A model generated the notes under the pieces. That model ran no database searches, was not told the origin of the DNA, and was given only the letters and a program-made list of their open reading frames with translations. Positions 15,731 through 23,467 of a DNA stretch of 30,992 nt are shown in pieces; position 1 is the stretch's first letter; every line of letters begins with the position of its first letter. The stretch lies in assembly GCA_028278625.1 (NCBI GenBank), contig JANQDY010000211.1, positions 1 to 30,992 on the forward strand. The letters run 5' to 3'. Source of the stretch: Thermodesulfobacteriota bacterium. Lineage in GTDB: Bacteria > Desulfobacterota > DSM-4660 > Desulfatiglandales > Desulfatiglandaceae. The translations under genes and the position numbers were made by a program.

Positions 15731-16456
15731 TTAGAGGCTTTTGGGACAGTATCTTTCCCATCCCATGAGGAAAGCGGCACCGGCAATGGTGGTGCCGTAG
15801 AAAATGGCGGGCGTTTTTCCCATAAACCGCGAAATCGTTCCGTTGACCAGCGTTGTCCCCGTTACCAGCAATTGATCGGCCCACAGCACGGCATCCTCTG
15901 TCTTTGCTGCGCTTTCGATGGTTACGCCGAACTTCTCCCTGCCCACATTATCAGGGTCCATATCCAGAACGCGCAGTGAGACTTTGCCGGCCAGGTTCTC
16001 CGCCATGCGCGGCTGGAATCCCACCAGGGCTACTTTCCTGCCCCTTGGTTCCTGCAAAATGAAAGGGAGCAGTGCTTTTCCGCACTCACCGGGTCCTTGG
16101 TCCTTACAGTGAATGGTGCCCCCGATCCGTCCCAAATGCCGCAGAACCGCGTTCAGGGCGGCAACAAAAACAGCCCGCTGATGGTTGTTCTCCATGGGCA
16201 GATCCAGAATACCTTCCAGTGTTCCCTGGTAATCACCGTACATGTCCGTAAACGCTTGGCCCGGGGACCCTTTAAAGGTTGCCTGCATCAGTTTTTCTTT
16301 CCCTTTCTGAATGGGAAAATCGTGATGCTCAGGTTTCCCGATGGCTTCTTCGGCGCTCAGGGCCTTGGCCCGAATTTCAATTTTTTCATCTAAAAGGCCT
16401 TCCTCTTTCCACAGATCAAAAACCGTGTCATACAGGGCCTTGAAAACATCATCCAT
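15731..16456 (-). CDS. DUF364/DUF4213 putative heavy-metal-chelation protein
   Basis: A 241-residue protein with an N-terminal DUF4213-like part and a C-terminal Rossmann-like DUF364 domain. Diagnostic stretches are VALVGFQPRMAENLAG, LRVLDMDPDNVGREKFGV, WADQLLVTGTTLVNGTISRF and FYGTTIAGAAFLMGWERYCP. Pfam names the family after a predicted heavy-metal-binding role; no reaction is proven. A short Cys-containing loop, HCKDQGPGECGKALLP, could be the metal site. The start at 16456 has AGAGG ten bases upstream. It is 15 bases downstream of the PadR gene and 75 upstream of the MoeA-like gene, all in the same direction, so a role in metal or cofactor delivery for the molybdenum hydroxylase is a reasonable inference. 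Confidence 0.8.
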   Translation of the reverse strand: MDDVFKALYDTVFDLWKEEGLLDEKIEIRAKALSAEEAIGKPEHHDFPIQKGKEKLMQATFKGSPGQAFTDMYGDYQGTLEGILDLPMENNHQRAVFVAALNAVLRHLGRIGGTIHCKDQGPGECGKALLPFILQEPRGRKVALVGFQPRMAENLAGKVSLRVLDMDPDNVGREKFGVTIESAAKTEDAVLWADQLLVTGTTLVNGTISRFMGKTPAIFYGTTIAGAAFLMGWERYCPKSL

Positions 16457-16471
16457 TCATCATTTACCTCT

Positions 16472-16990
16472 CTACAGGAAGACTGCCGCTTCTCTTTCCA
16501 GCCATTCAAGCCACCCATTTAGGGTGGCAATCTTGAAACTATAGACCAATTGCTTGTAACGATCCTTTTCAGCCTCCTTTTTTTCAAGGATGCGCTCTTT
16601 GAGCCGCTGCAACAGGGCGATCTGGGATTTCACCAGATCGCCACCCCCTTCAAGCTCGAGGTGGTGAAAAAAATAGAGCTTCGCGAGAAATTCTATTCGC
16701 AAATCCCGGGCGTGCTCACCCGGGCTCTTCAGCCATTTGAGAAAATGCTCCTTCCCAGCCGGCATGATGGCGAACACCCGTTTGGAAGGCCTCGTATCCT
16801 GGGTTTCCACGGTTGAACTCAGGAACCCTTTTTTATCCAGACGTTTTAAAAGCGCATAGAGCTGGCTCGTGCTCACGCGCCAGGCCGGTCCCAGAGCGGT
16901 TTCAAGAAATTGAAGGATCTCATACCCATGCCTGGGTCCCGGCATCAGAGCCCCCAGAAGAGCGAACTCCGTGGAAGGTTTTTCTTTCAT
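16472..16990 (-). CDS. PadR-family transcriptional regulator
   Basis: A 172-residue protein from the ATG at 16990. The N-terminal winged helix is typical PadR: STEFALLGALMPGPRHGYEI, then WRVSTSQLYALLKRLDKKGF and a wing with RPSKRVFAIMPAG. The C-terminal half is a Vir-like dimerisation coiled coil rich in Glu, Lys and Leu. The open frame extends upstream to 17110, but a promoter candidate at 17057-17086 lies inside that extension and family members begin at MKEKPSTEFALLG, so the shorter form is preferred although its ribosome site is weak. As first gene of the molybdenum-maturation run it probably controls that run and itself. Effector unknown. Confidence 0.88.
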   Translation of the reverse strand: MKEKPSTEFALLGALMPGPRHGYEILQFLETALGPAWRVSTSQLYALLKRLDKKGFLSSTVETQDTRPSKRVFAIMPAGKEHFLKWLKSPGEHARDLRIEFLAKLYFFHHLELEGGGDLVKSQIALLQRLKERILEKKEAEKDRYKQLVYSFKIATLNGWLEWLEREAAVFL

Positions 16991-17056
16991 TATTTTCCCG
17001 CGTAATTCCCATAAATGTTGCGGCTTTCGTTGCCCACGGATCAAATACTCCATCAT

Positions 17057-17086
17057 AAAATATTTCGATATGGCATATTTAGTCAA
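17057..17086 (-). promoter_or_regulatory. promoter with PadR-operator-like inverted repeat
   Basis: On the minus strand TTGACT (17086-17081), an 18-base spacer and TATTTT (17062-17057). Within and next to the spacer AAATAT and ATATTT (17058-17063 and 17075-17080) form a perfect inverted repeat with 11 bases between arms. Position and symmetry suit an autoregulatory PadR operator; the -10 is weak. Confidence 0.4.
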
Positions 17087-17190
17087 GAAAAAAGAACCAT
17101 CCCTATTCACCGGGCTTTACCATTCGGGCCTTTTCCCCTTGAAAAAGCGATTTCCCCTGCGGAACAATGGCGTCATAAAAAGTGATTCTA

Positions 17191-17227
17191 ACAAGTTGCC
17201 GCCTCGGTTCACTTGTGGTAAGTTGCC
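17191..17227. repeat. short repeats upstream of the MBL gene
   Basis: AAGTTGCC occurs at 17193-17200 and 17220-17227, and ACAAGT (17191-17196) is complementary to ACTTGT (17211-17216). They lie about 90-125 bases upstream of the TTG start and may be a regulator site; no promoter hexamers are evident. Confidence 0.25.
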
Positions 17228-17316
17228 CCCCAAAAAAACGTTCATCGAGCCGTAGCTTTTAGAAATGTGAGAATCACCGCGGTTCGATTTCATTTCGGGG
17301 AAATGGAGAAACCCAT

Positions 17317-18438
17317 TTGAAATACGCCACCATTATCGACCAAGGGGACAATAACGGAAACGGTATGCTTGTGCGCTTCAGACTCCCTTCCGGGCTCGAA
17401 ATATTCGGACTTCCCACGGAAAACTTCTACTCGGGAGACTGGGATCTGGGTCCCACATGGAACTATGCGGTCATGGCGGATACCCCGTTTTTAGTGGACA
17501 CCGGCCGGTTTGGACAGAGCCGGCAGCTGCTCCATATGATGCGTTGTGCGGGTGTTAATCCGACGGATCTGGAATTCGTTCTGATCAGTCACGGCCACGA
17601 AGACCACGATGGAGGGCTTGCTGGGCTGGTGAAAAGGACTTCCCTTAGGGTGAGGGCCCATGCTGCATACGATTTGCTGATTCGGCAATATCCGGAAAAG
17701 GCCCCCCGTGGACACAAGGAGAATTTTCCGGCCAAGTGCTGGCATTGCTTCATGCCGGCATCATTTTACAGTGCCAACTGTCTTGAATACCACCGCCTCC
17801 TGCAACAGATCGAAGTGGAGGCCGTGGACAGGGGCCGGGAGCAACTCTGCCCAGACGTTGCTGCCTGTCATCTGCCGGGTCACAGCCCCGACTCCCTTGC
17901 GGTGATTTTGGGCGACGAGGCGGTCCTTGTGGGGGATATCCTGTTGCCCCAGATTACACCCTGGCCCACCCGGCTGGCTTCATACCATGATATCGCAGGC
18001 GTGGTGGGTCCCATGTTTCCGAACCCTAAGGAAATTCTTGGTCTTGAGCGGTATCTTGAGTCCCTGAAGGCGCTCAGGCGCCTTGGCGCCACGCATCCGG
18101 ATATGCAGGTTTTCCCGGCGCACCGGTTCTTCTATGGGGGTCGTTGGAACATGGTCAATCTGACCCGACGGATCGATGATCTCATTGAACATCACCTGAA
18201 GAGGAGTGCCGATATCATTGATATTGTCAGCAGGGGTCACGGCACGGCGGAAGAAATCGTTGAACGCCATTTCCCGCCATCCCTTCTCAAAGGGCCGGGC
18301 AAACATATGGCCATTAACGAGATTCTGAGTCATTGCGAATTGCTGGTTGATTACGGGGATCTCGCGGAGACCCAAGACAATCGGTTTCAAGCCTCCGGCA
18401 CCCGCCGTTTCGAAACCCTGATCCCGGCTCTGGAGTGA
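17317..18438 (+). CDS. MBL-fold metallo-hydrolase
   Basis: A 373-residue metallo-beta-lactamase-fold protein. The metal motif is complete: SHGHEDHDGG (His92, His94, Asp96, His97), a third histidine in CHLPGHSPDSL, a bridging Asp in AVLVGDILLPQ and a C-terminal His in VFPAHRFFYGG. Between them is a Cys-containing insert (AKCWHCFMPASFYSANC). The C-terminal helical region (about 290-345) resembles that of glyoxalase-II/lactonase-like MBL proteins acting on thioesters or lactones. The start codon is TTG at 17317, with GGAG eight bases upstream. The gene is divergent from padR across 206 bases that contain direct repeats of AAGTTGCC (17193 and 17220), and converges with the solute-binding-protein gene 33 bases away. 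Substrate unknown. Confidence 0.85.
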   Translation: MKYATIIDQGDNNGNGMLVRFRLPSGLEIFGLPTENFYSGDWDLGPTWNYAVMADTPFLVDTGRFGQSRQLLHMMRCAGVNPTDLEFVLISHGHEDHDGGLAGLVKRTSLRVRAHAAYDLLIRQYPEKAPRGHKENFPAKCWHCFMPASFYSANCLEYHRLLQQIEVEAVDRGREQLCPDVAACHLPGHSPDSLAVILGDEAVLVGDILLPQITPWPTRLASYHDIAGVVGPMFPNPKEILGLERYLESLKALRRLGATHPDMQVFPAHRFFYGGRWNMVNLTRRIDDLIEHHLKRSADIIDIVSRGHGTAEEIVERHFPPSLLKGPGKHMAINEILSHCELLVDYGDLAETQDNRFQASGTRRFETLIPALE

Positions 18439-18471
18439 TTCCTTCCCCAACACGGGCAAATGGGATGGGTG

Positions 18472-20232
18472 CTAATCTCCTTTTTCCGCCGGTTTGATGG
18501 TACAGAAACTCCACCTGTTGCCGATGCCTCCGACCATATTGACCCACCCCTTAAAGCGGTCCTCCCGTACCCCTTCAGCCAGTTTGGGGGTGTAGAGGGG
18601 TATCCACGGCAGATCCTGCATCAGGATTTCCTGCATTTCCCAGATGAGTTTTCTGCGCTCTTCACGGTTCATGGCATCGGCACTGGCATTGGCGATCCGA
18701 TCGTAGCGGGGATTGTCGTAGCCGCTGGTATTCCACCCCTTTGGCCGGCTGTTTTTTGATATGAAAAAATTCCTCAGATAGTCGGGATCAAGAGAGAGGT
18801 TTCCATAGCCTAAAACAAACAAGTCAAAATCGTGACGGGTTTTCACCTGTTGAATGAGGGAACCGAGTGGCATCGGTTTGCTGGTAACGGGAATCCCAAG
18901 CATTTTGAGCCATTCCTGAATCATGATTCCCACCATGGCCCTTTGCGGATCATAGTCCGCGGGAGGCGTCAGGATGGTTATTTTTTTCATTTTGCCGCCG
19001 TCCGGAAGACGCATCTCTTTTCCTTTGACCACCTTCCCTTCGGCGGTGACCGGTGCTTTTTTCCAGGTATAGCCGCCTTCTTTCAATATCTCATGGGCTT
19101 TCCGTATTCTGTCATCCCGGCTCATACCTTCACCATAGCGCGGCACATGGGGATCGTACCAGAAAGCGTTGCTTGAAGGGACAATGGAGTCCGCCTGAAG
19201 CGCGTATCCTTGAAGAATCCTTCGAACAATGAAATTCTTGTCCGTAACATAGGCAACCGCTCTTCGAAAATGTTTGTCGGAAAATGGCTTTTTTCGAAGA
19301 TTGAACCCCACGTAATAGAGGGCACTCTTCTCGCTGGTGTATATCGTGACATTCTTTTCATCTTCCAGATCCGCCAGATATCCCTGCTGCAATCCCCACC
19401 AGAACATGTCGATGCTCCCCTTCATAAGGGCCAGAACCGCCGCGTCACTGGTCCCAAAAAACTTGAATATGATACCGTCGATATTGGGGCCCAGCCGGTA
19501 TCCGGCAACCCCTTCACCTTTTCCGAAAAAGTGCTTGTTTGTCTCAAGAAACACATAGGCACCTCTCCGCCACTCCTTTAAGACAAACGGGCCGCTGCTG
19601 ATGGGATTCTTGATCTTCTCCTTAAGCACTTCAAGCAAAGGTTTTTCAAGATCTTTCACCCGCAAAAGGATTTTTTCCCAACGTTTTTTTTGCACGATGG
19701 GCGTGGTAAGTGTCCGGGATAAAAAAATGGCTTTCGGCGCTTTCAGCGTAAACCGGACGGTTTCCTCGTCAGGGGTTTCGATCTCTTTTATGAATTCCCA
19801 GCTTGAAAAATACCGGGGAACTTTCATGGTCTTGATAAAACGGCCCGTGAAGGCCACATCCTCGGAAGTCAGCTTCGTGCCGTCAGACCACTTTGCGGGT
19901 CTGATCTTAACCGTGTAAGTAAGGGTTCGAGGATCATACACCGGATCATCGGCGGCCAGCCACGGGGTCAGTTTCAGGTCTTCGGGGGACCGAATGTACA
20001 GCGGCTGGTATATCTGGGTAAGGACCTTGCTGGACCAGGCATCGGTTGCAAGCCACACATTCAGGGTTTTGGGCTCCTCCAAGAGCCCGATCTTGATGAA
20101 GTTTTTGGCATGGGCGGCGGGCAAATATGGAAACGAACATAAGAGGACACCCAGAAAGAGTAAGAGAGAGACCGTTTTCCATAATACCGCACCATAGAAA
20201 AAATCATCCGTTTTGAAAGAGTTATGTGACAT
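18472..20232 (-). CDS. ABC-transporter-type solute-binding protein, family 5 (peptide/oligosaccharide class)
   Basis: A 586-residue secreted protein with a signal peptide: a hydrophobic core LLLFLGVLLCSFPYL and an AHA-type cleavage site about residue 42. The mature part is SBP_bac_5: FIKIGLLEEPKTLNVW at the start, KWSDGTKLTSEDVAFT, then RRAVAYVTDKNFIVRRIL, LPDGGKMKKITILTP and YGNLSLDPDYLRNFF. Such proteins bind peptides, nickel chelates or sugars for Opp/Dpp-type importers. GGAG six bases before the ATG at 20232 fixes the start. No permease or ATPase gene is adjacent: downstream is a converging MBL gene. It is 13 bases after the lipoprotein gene and in line with the chemosensory operon, so a role as sensory binding protein for the Wsp-like receptor is possible. 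Confidence 0.85.
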   Translation of the reverse strand: MSHNSFKTDDFFYGAVLWKTVSLLLFLGVLLCSFPYLPAAHAKNFIKIGLLEEPKTLNVWLATDAWSSKVLTQIYQPLYIRSPEDLKLTPWLAADDPVYDPRTLTYTVKIRPAKWSDGTKLTSEDVAFTGRFIKTMKVPRYFSSWEFIKEIETPDEETVRFTLKAPKAIFLSRTLTTPIVQKKRWEKILLRVKDLEKPLLEVLKEKIKNPISSGPFVLKEWRRGAYVFLETNKHFFGKGEGVAGYRLGPNIDGIIFKFFGTSDAAVLALMKGSIDMFWWGLQQGYLADLEDEKNVTIYTSEKSALYYVGFNLRKKPFSDKHFRRAVAYVTDKNFIVRRILQGYALQADSIVPSSNAFWYDPHVPRYGEGMSRDDRIRKAHEILKEGGYTWKKAPVTAEGKVVKGKEMRLPDGGKMKKITILTPPADYDPQRAMVGIMIQEWLKMLGIPVTSKPMPLGSLIQQVKTRHDFDLFVLGYGNLSLDPDYLRNFFISKNSRPKGWNTSGYDNPRYDRIANASADAMNREERRKLIWEMQEILMQDLPWIPLYTPKLAEGVREDRFKGWVNMVGGIGNRWSFCTIKPAEKGD

Positions 20233-20245
20233 ATCGCTCTCCATT

Positions 20246-20710
20246 CTACTGATTCGCCTCATAATCGGTCAGATCGACTGTTGGAAATTGAAAAACAACC
20301 GGCGTGCATGTCCCCTTAACAATGACATCCAGATGGCACGGCAGGGTTTTGCCCGGGGAAATGCCATATTTCTTGAGGAATCCCTCTTTGGGCAGGCTTC
20401 CGTTCATAAGGACCAGACGGTGGGTTTTTCCTTCAACTTGCGCAAATTTTTCAATAGGGGTTGTTTCAGGATAAAAAATGAACCGAACATCATATTCATC
20501 ACCCCCGCCTTTCTCTACCGCCTTTTTGGCTGGAATTTTTTCGAAGGCCAGGACTTTTGCCGTACCAGGATACGATTTGTATTGGCAAGCCCCGCCCACC
20601 ATCCGATCCGGCCGTCCCGGTTCCGCCTTGGTGCAGGAAACCGTAATTAAGATCAGAAAAAACAAGCTGCCGAAGGTTTTAAGGTTAAGCATGAAACAGT
20701 CCCTATCCAT
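20246..20710 (-). CDS. putative lipoprotein of unknown function
   Basis: A 154-residue protein that I do not recognise. It has an N-terminal hydrophobic segment, LFFLILITVSC, ending at Cys26 with TVS before it: an imperfect lipobox, so lipidation is likely but not certain. The mature part is about 128 residues of mixed beta character (YDVRFIFYPE, HRLVLMNGSLP, HLDVIVKGTCTPVVFQF) with two further Cys (in GACQYK and LPCHLD). GGAGG lies eight bases before the ATG at 20710; an internal ATG at 20692 would give a shorter, more typical signal. It is between the PP2C-type response regulator (41 bases upstream) and the solute-binding protein (13 bases downstream), all on the minus strand, which suggests cell-envelope function tied to the sensory operon. 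Confidence 0.6.
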   Translation of the reverse strand: MDRDCFMLNLKTFGSLFFLILITVSCTKAEPGRPDRMVGGACQYKSYPGTAKVLAFEKIPAKKAVEKGGGDEYDVRFIFYPETTPIEKFAQVEGKTHRLVLMNGSLPKEGFLKKYGISPGKTLPCHLDVIVKGTCTPVVFQFPTVDLTDYEANQ

Positions 20711-20751
20711 TTTAAACACCTCCACAGAAAACCGGTCACAGCACCCCGCTC

Positions 20752-21948
20752 CTATCGCCTGAATTCAATTTCCAAAAGGGATACGTCGTCATCAAAGACG
20801 TCGCTTTTCTGTCTTTCTTTCATGGCTTTGATAATCTCTCTCACATGTGCCTGATGACCCTTCGAAAGATCGGTCACCACTTTCACAAAATCATCCACCA
20901 TGCAGACCGAATTGCCGCATCCGTCTATTTCATAGATGCCGTCGCTGAATACAAAAAGCCTTGTAAAAGGGGCAAGGGAAAATGTTGAAACAGTGTATTC
21001 CTTATCTGGTATGGCACCGATAATGAAACCACCCCCCGACAATTTGACCACCTCCGCCATTTCAGGGGAGTCACCGGCCAAGGCGATGGGGGGCGGGTGC
21101 CCGCCGCTTGCATATCGAATCTCGCCCCTGCTTTTTTGATACACGCCGTACCAAATGGTGAAAAACATATCGTTATGCTGTTCCATTCTGAAAACCTGGT
21201 TGAGTTCCGCCAGCACATGGGCCGGGTTTCTGAAATCCACCTGGCCCAGGGATTCGGATCTCAAAGTGTTTATCACCGAGATGGAGAGAAGCGCGGCCCC
21301 GATGCCATGGCCGCACACATCCAACAGGTACATGGCAAAATGGTCTTCATCCAACCAGTGATAACCGAAGGAGTCTCCCCCCAGGGCCGTGGACGGGATG
21401 AATTCCCAATCCGTTCGCACCTCACCTGACAAAGGGGGAGGCAAAAGCGCCCGGACATAGTTTGCCGCTTGCTGCAATTCACTGTTTAAGGCCGCTTGAC
21501 TCGCCAAGAGGGCCTCGTAGGCTTCGTTTCGCTCAAGGCGCGTAATGTAGGCATTTGAATGGTAGCGAATCCGTGCAACGAGTTCCACCTTGTCCGGCAG
21601 TTTTACCAGGTAGTCATTGGCCCCCAGTGCAAACGCCTCTGCTTTTGTGGACGCCTCTTCCCTCGCTGAAAGAACAATCAATGGAATCTGCCTTGTCGAT
21701 TCCGAGGCCCTGAAGAATTTGACCAGGGTCAAACCGTCTATGCCGGGCATCATGAGATCCTGCAGAATAAGGGTCGGCTTAATTCTCCTGGCCGTATCAA
21801 GTGCCTTCATGGGATCCTGGCAGTATTCAAGAGTTATGTCCGGTTCATCCGACAACATACGCCGCACTGCCTCTGCAACCATATACTGATCATCGATAAG
21901 GAGTACGGTGACGGTGTGTTCGCCAAACACCCGGTGCTTTTCCGCCAT
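20752..21948 (-). CDS. response regulator with PP2C/SpoIIE-type serine phosphatase output
   Basis: A 398-residue protein. Residues 12-135 are a receiver with phospho-acceptor Asp64 (LILQDLMMP) and the conserved Lys in LVKLPD. A coiled linker (136-175) leads to a PPM/SpoIIE phosphatase: GGDSFGYHW (Asp192), LLDVCGHGIGAALLS (Asp210), ASGGHPPPI, FSDGIYEI and a final FDDDVSLLEIEF, so all metal-binding acidic residues are in place. RsbU-like enzymes of this type dephosphorylate anti-anti-sigma proteins. The receiver closely resembles that of the neighbouring cyclase gene and, from memory, that of WspR. GGAGG four bases before the second of two adjacent ATGs supports 21948. It follows the cyclase gene by 10 bases, so it is translationally linked to the chemosensory operon. 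No STAS or anti-sigma gene is in the window. Confidence 0.9.
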   Translation of the reverse strand: MAEKHRVFGEHTVTVLLIDDQYMVAEAVRRMLSDEPDITLEYCQDPMKALDTARRIKPTLILQDLMMPGIDGLTLVKFFRASESTRQIPLIVLSAREEASTKAEAFALGANDYLVKLPDKVELVARIRYHSNAYITRLERNEAYEALLASQAALNSELQQAANYVRALLPPPLSGEVRTDWEFIPSTALGGDSFGYHWLDEDHFAMYLLDVCGHGIGAALLSISVINTLRSESLGQVDFRNPAHVLAELNQVFRMEQHNDMFFTIWYGVYQKSRGEIRYASGGHPPPIALAGDSPEMAEVVKLSGGGFIIGAIPDKEYTVSTFSLAPFTRLFVFSDGIYEIDGCGNSVCMVDDFVKVVTDLSKGHQAHVREIIKAMKERQKSDVFDDDVSLLEIEFRR

Positions 21949-21958
21949 CATTCCTCCC

Positions 21959-23428
21959 CTATTGTTGTTTTTCAGATTCAATCATCAATTGCTCAAGGAA
22001 TTCGTCGGCAGCCGGGGGCAGGGAAGTAAAACTCACGTGAAATATCGGAGGATCCTTTGAAACAGTCTTGATCACCTTGGCATAAATATCGGAAGTAATC
22101 TCCCTTTGTTCATAATCAAAGAGGGTCACTTTCACATTGACCAGTTTATCCACGGATACCTCGGCGGATATCTCCGCCGTCTTCCCGGAAAGCTTATCCA
22201 CCGTGCCACCATAAAGGGTATCTCCGGAGTGCTTTCCCTCCAGCACCGTGAATTTAATGGAGATCTTTTCCACCAATTGGGAGAGTTCCGCTTCCACCTT
22301 TTCCGGTAGAGACAGATCGAATTCACCCCGAATGCCTCCCACCTCATAGATGGTGATCGGCCTTTTGACGCCTTTTGGCATCACCTCAATCTGATCGTCG
22401 ATTCTCAGGAGATGCTGTCCGCATTCTTCCACGGTACTTTCCGAGATGAAAATCTGCCCACCCACGGTGTAGCTTTCAATCCGCGACGTCAGATTCACAT
22501 TACGACCCACAACACCGTACTTCATGCGCTTCTTTGAGCCGATATTCCCCACCACCAGCTGTCCTGAATTAATGCCGATGCCCTGATGCACCTCCGGATA
22601 CCCTTTTTCCCGGCATTTTCGGTTCACCTCCTCCATTGCCAGCTGCATCTCAACGGCGCATGCCACTGCTCTTTTGGCATCGTTGTCTCTCAGAATGGGT
22701 GCCCCGAAAATCACAAAAATGGCATCGCCAATGAATTCATCTATGGTTCCCTGGTATTTCATGATGATTTCGGTCATTGTCTCAAGGTATATATTGATGA
22801 TGCCCACCACATCTTCCGCGGGGAGCCTTTCTCCAATGGCGGTGAATCCCCTCAAATCCGTCATCATGATGGTCACAAAGCGTTTTTCGCCACCCAGTGC
22901 GGCCCCTTCGGGACCCTCCAAAATGGCATCGACAATGTCGTCGGAGAGATACTGGCCGAACGTCTTTCGAATGAGGCGATTCGCCTTTTCAAGCTGTGCC
23001 TGTGCCTCATTTCTTTCAAGAAGATTGATGTATCCTCTGGAGTGGTAACGGATGCGTGCCAGGATTTCCAGACGGTCCGGCAATTTGACCATATAATCAT
23101 TGGCACCAAGGGCAAATGCCTCGGCTTTTGTGAGGGCCTCTTCCTTGCTTGAGAGCACGATCAAAGGGACATGGCGGGTTCCTGGATTGGCACGATAATA
23201 CCGGACCAGGGTCAAGCCATCTATTTCAGGCATCACCAGATCCTGGAGTATGACCGTTGGCTCGATGCGATTGGCGGTTTTTATGGCTTTCGTGGGATCC
23301 TGGCAGTAGTGAAAATCAATATCATGCTCAGGCGCCAGCATGCGGCGAAGGGCTTCCCCGATCATGTGCTGATCGTCCACCAGCAATACCGTGATGCGGT
23401 GATGCGTAAGCGCTGAATTATCAGACAT
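21959..23428 (-). CDS. response regulator with class III nucleotide cyclase output
   Basis: A 489-residue protein. Residues 10-135: receiver with Asp63 (VILQDLVMP) and LVDDQHMIGEALRRML. After a short helix (140-170) comes a class III cyclase domain (about 180-365): metal Asp191 (MMTDLRGFTAIGE) and Asp235 (DEFIGDAIF), Asn312 and Arg316 (VNLTSRIES). The adenine-selecting Lys is replaced by Glu231 and its partner position is Gly305, so the product, cAMP or cGMP, cannot be told. A further domain of about 120 residues (366-489; LYGGTVDKLSGKTAEISAE, IYAKVIK, IFHVSFTSL) has a PilZ-like rhythm but no RxxxR or DxSxxG. AGGA seven bases before the ATG at 23428 sets the start. It is 39 bases after cheB and stands in the place of wspR in a Wsp-type gene order. 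Confidence 0.9.
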   Translation of the reverse strand: MSDNSALTHHRITVLLVDDQHMIGEALRRMLAPEHDIDFHYCQDPTKAIKTANRIEPTVILQDLVMPEIDGLTLVRYYRANPGTRHVPLIVLSSKEEALTKAEAFALGANDYMVKLPDRLEILARIRYHSRGYINLLERNEAQAQLEKANRLIRKTFGQYLSDDIVDAILEGPEGAALGGEKRFVTIMMTDLRGFTAIGERLPAEDVVGIINIYLETMTEIIMKYQGTIDEFIGDAIFVIFGAPILRDNDAKRAVACAVEMQLAMEEVNRKCREKGYPEVHQGIGINSGQLVVGNIGSKKRMKYGVVGRNVNLTSRIESYTVGGQIFISESTVEECGQHLLRIDDQIEVMPKGVKRPITIYEVGGIRGEFDLSLPEKVEAELSQLVEKISIKFTVLEGKHSGDTLYGGTVDKLSGKTAEISAEVSVDKLVNVKVTLFDYEQREITSDIYAKVIKTVSKDPPIFHVSFTSLPPAADEFLEQLMIESEKQQ

Positions 23429-23467
23429 TCCTGGTTCCTGTTTGAGATTCAAGATGTTAAGTTCCCT

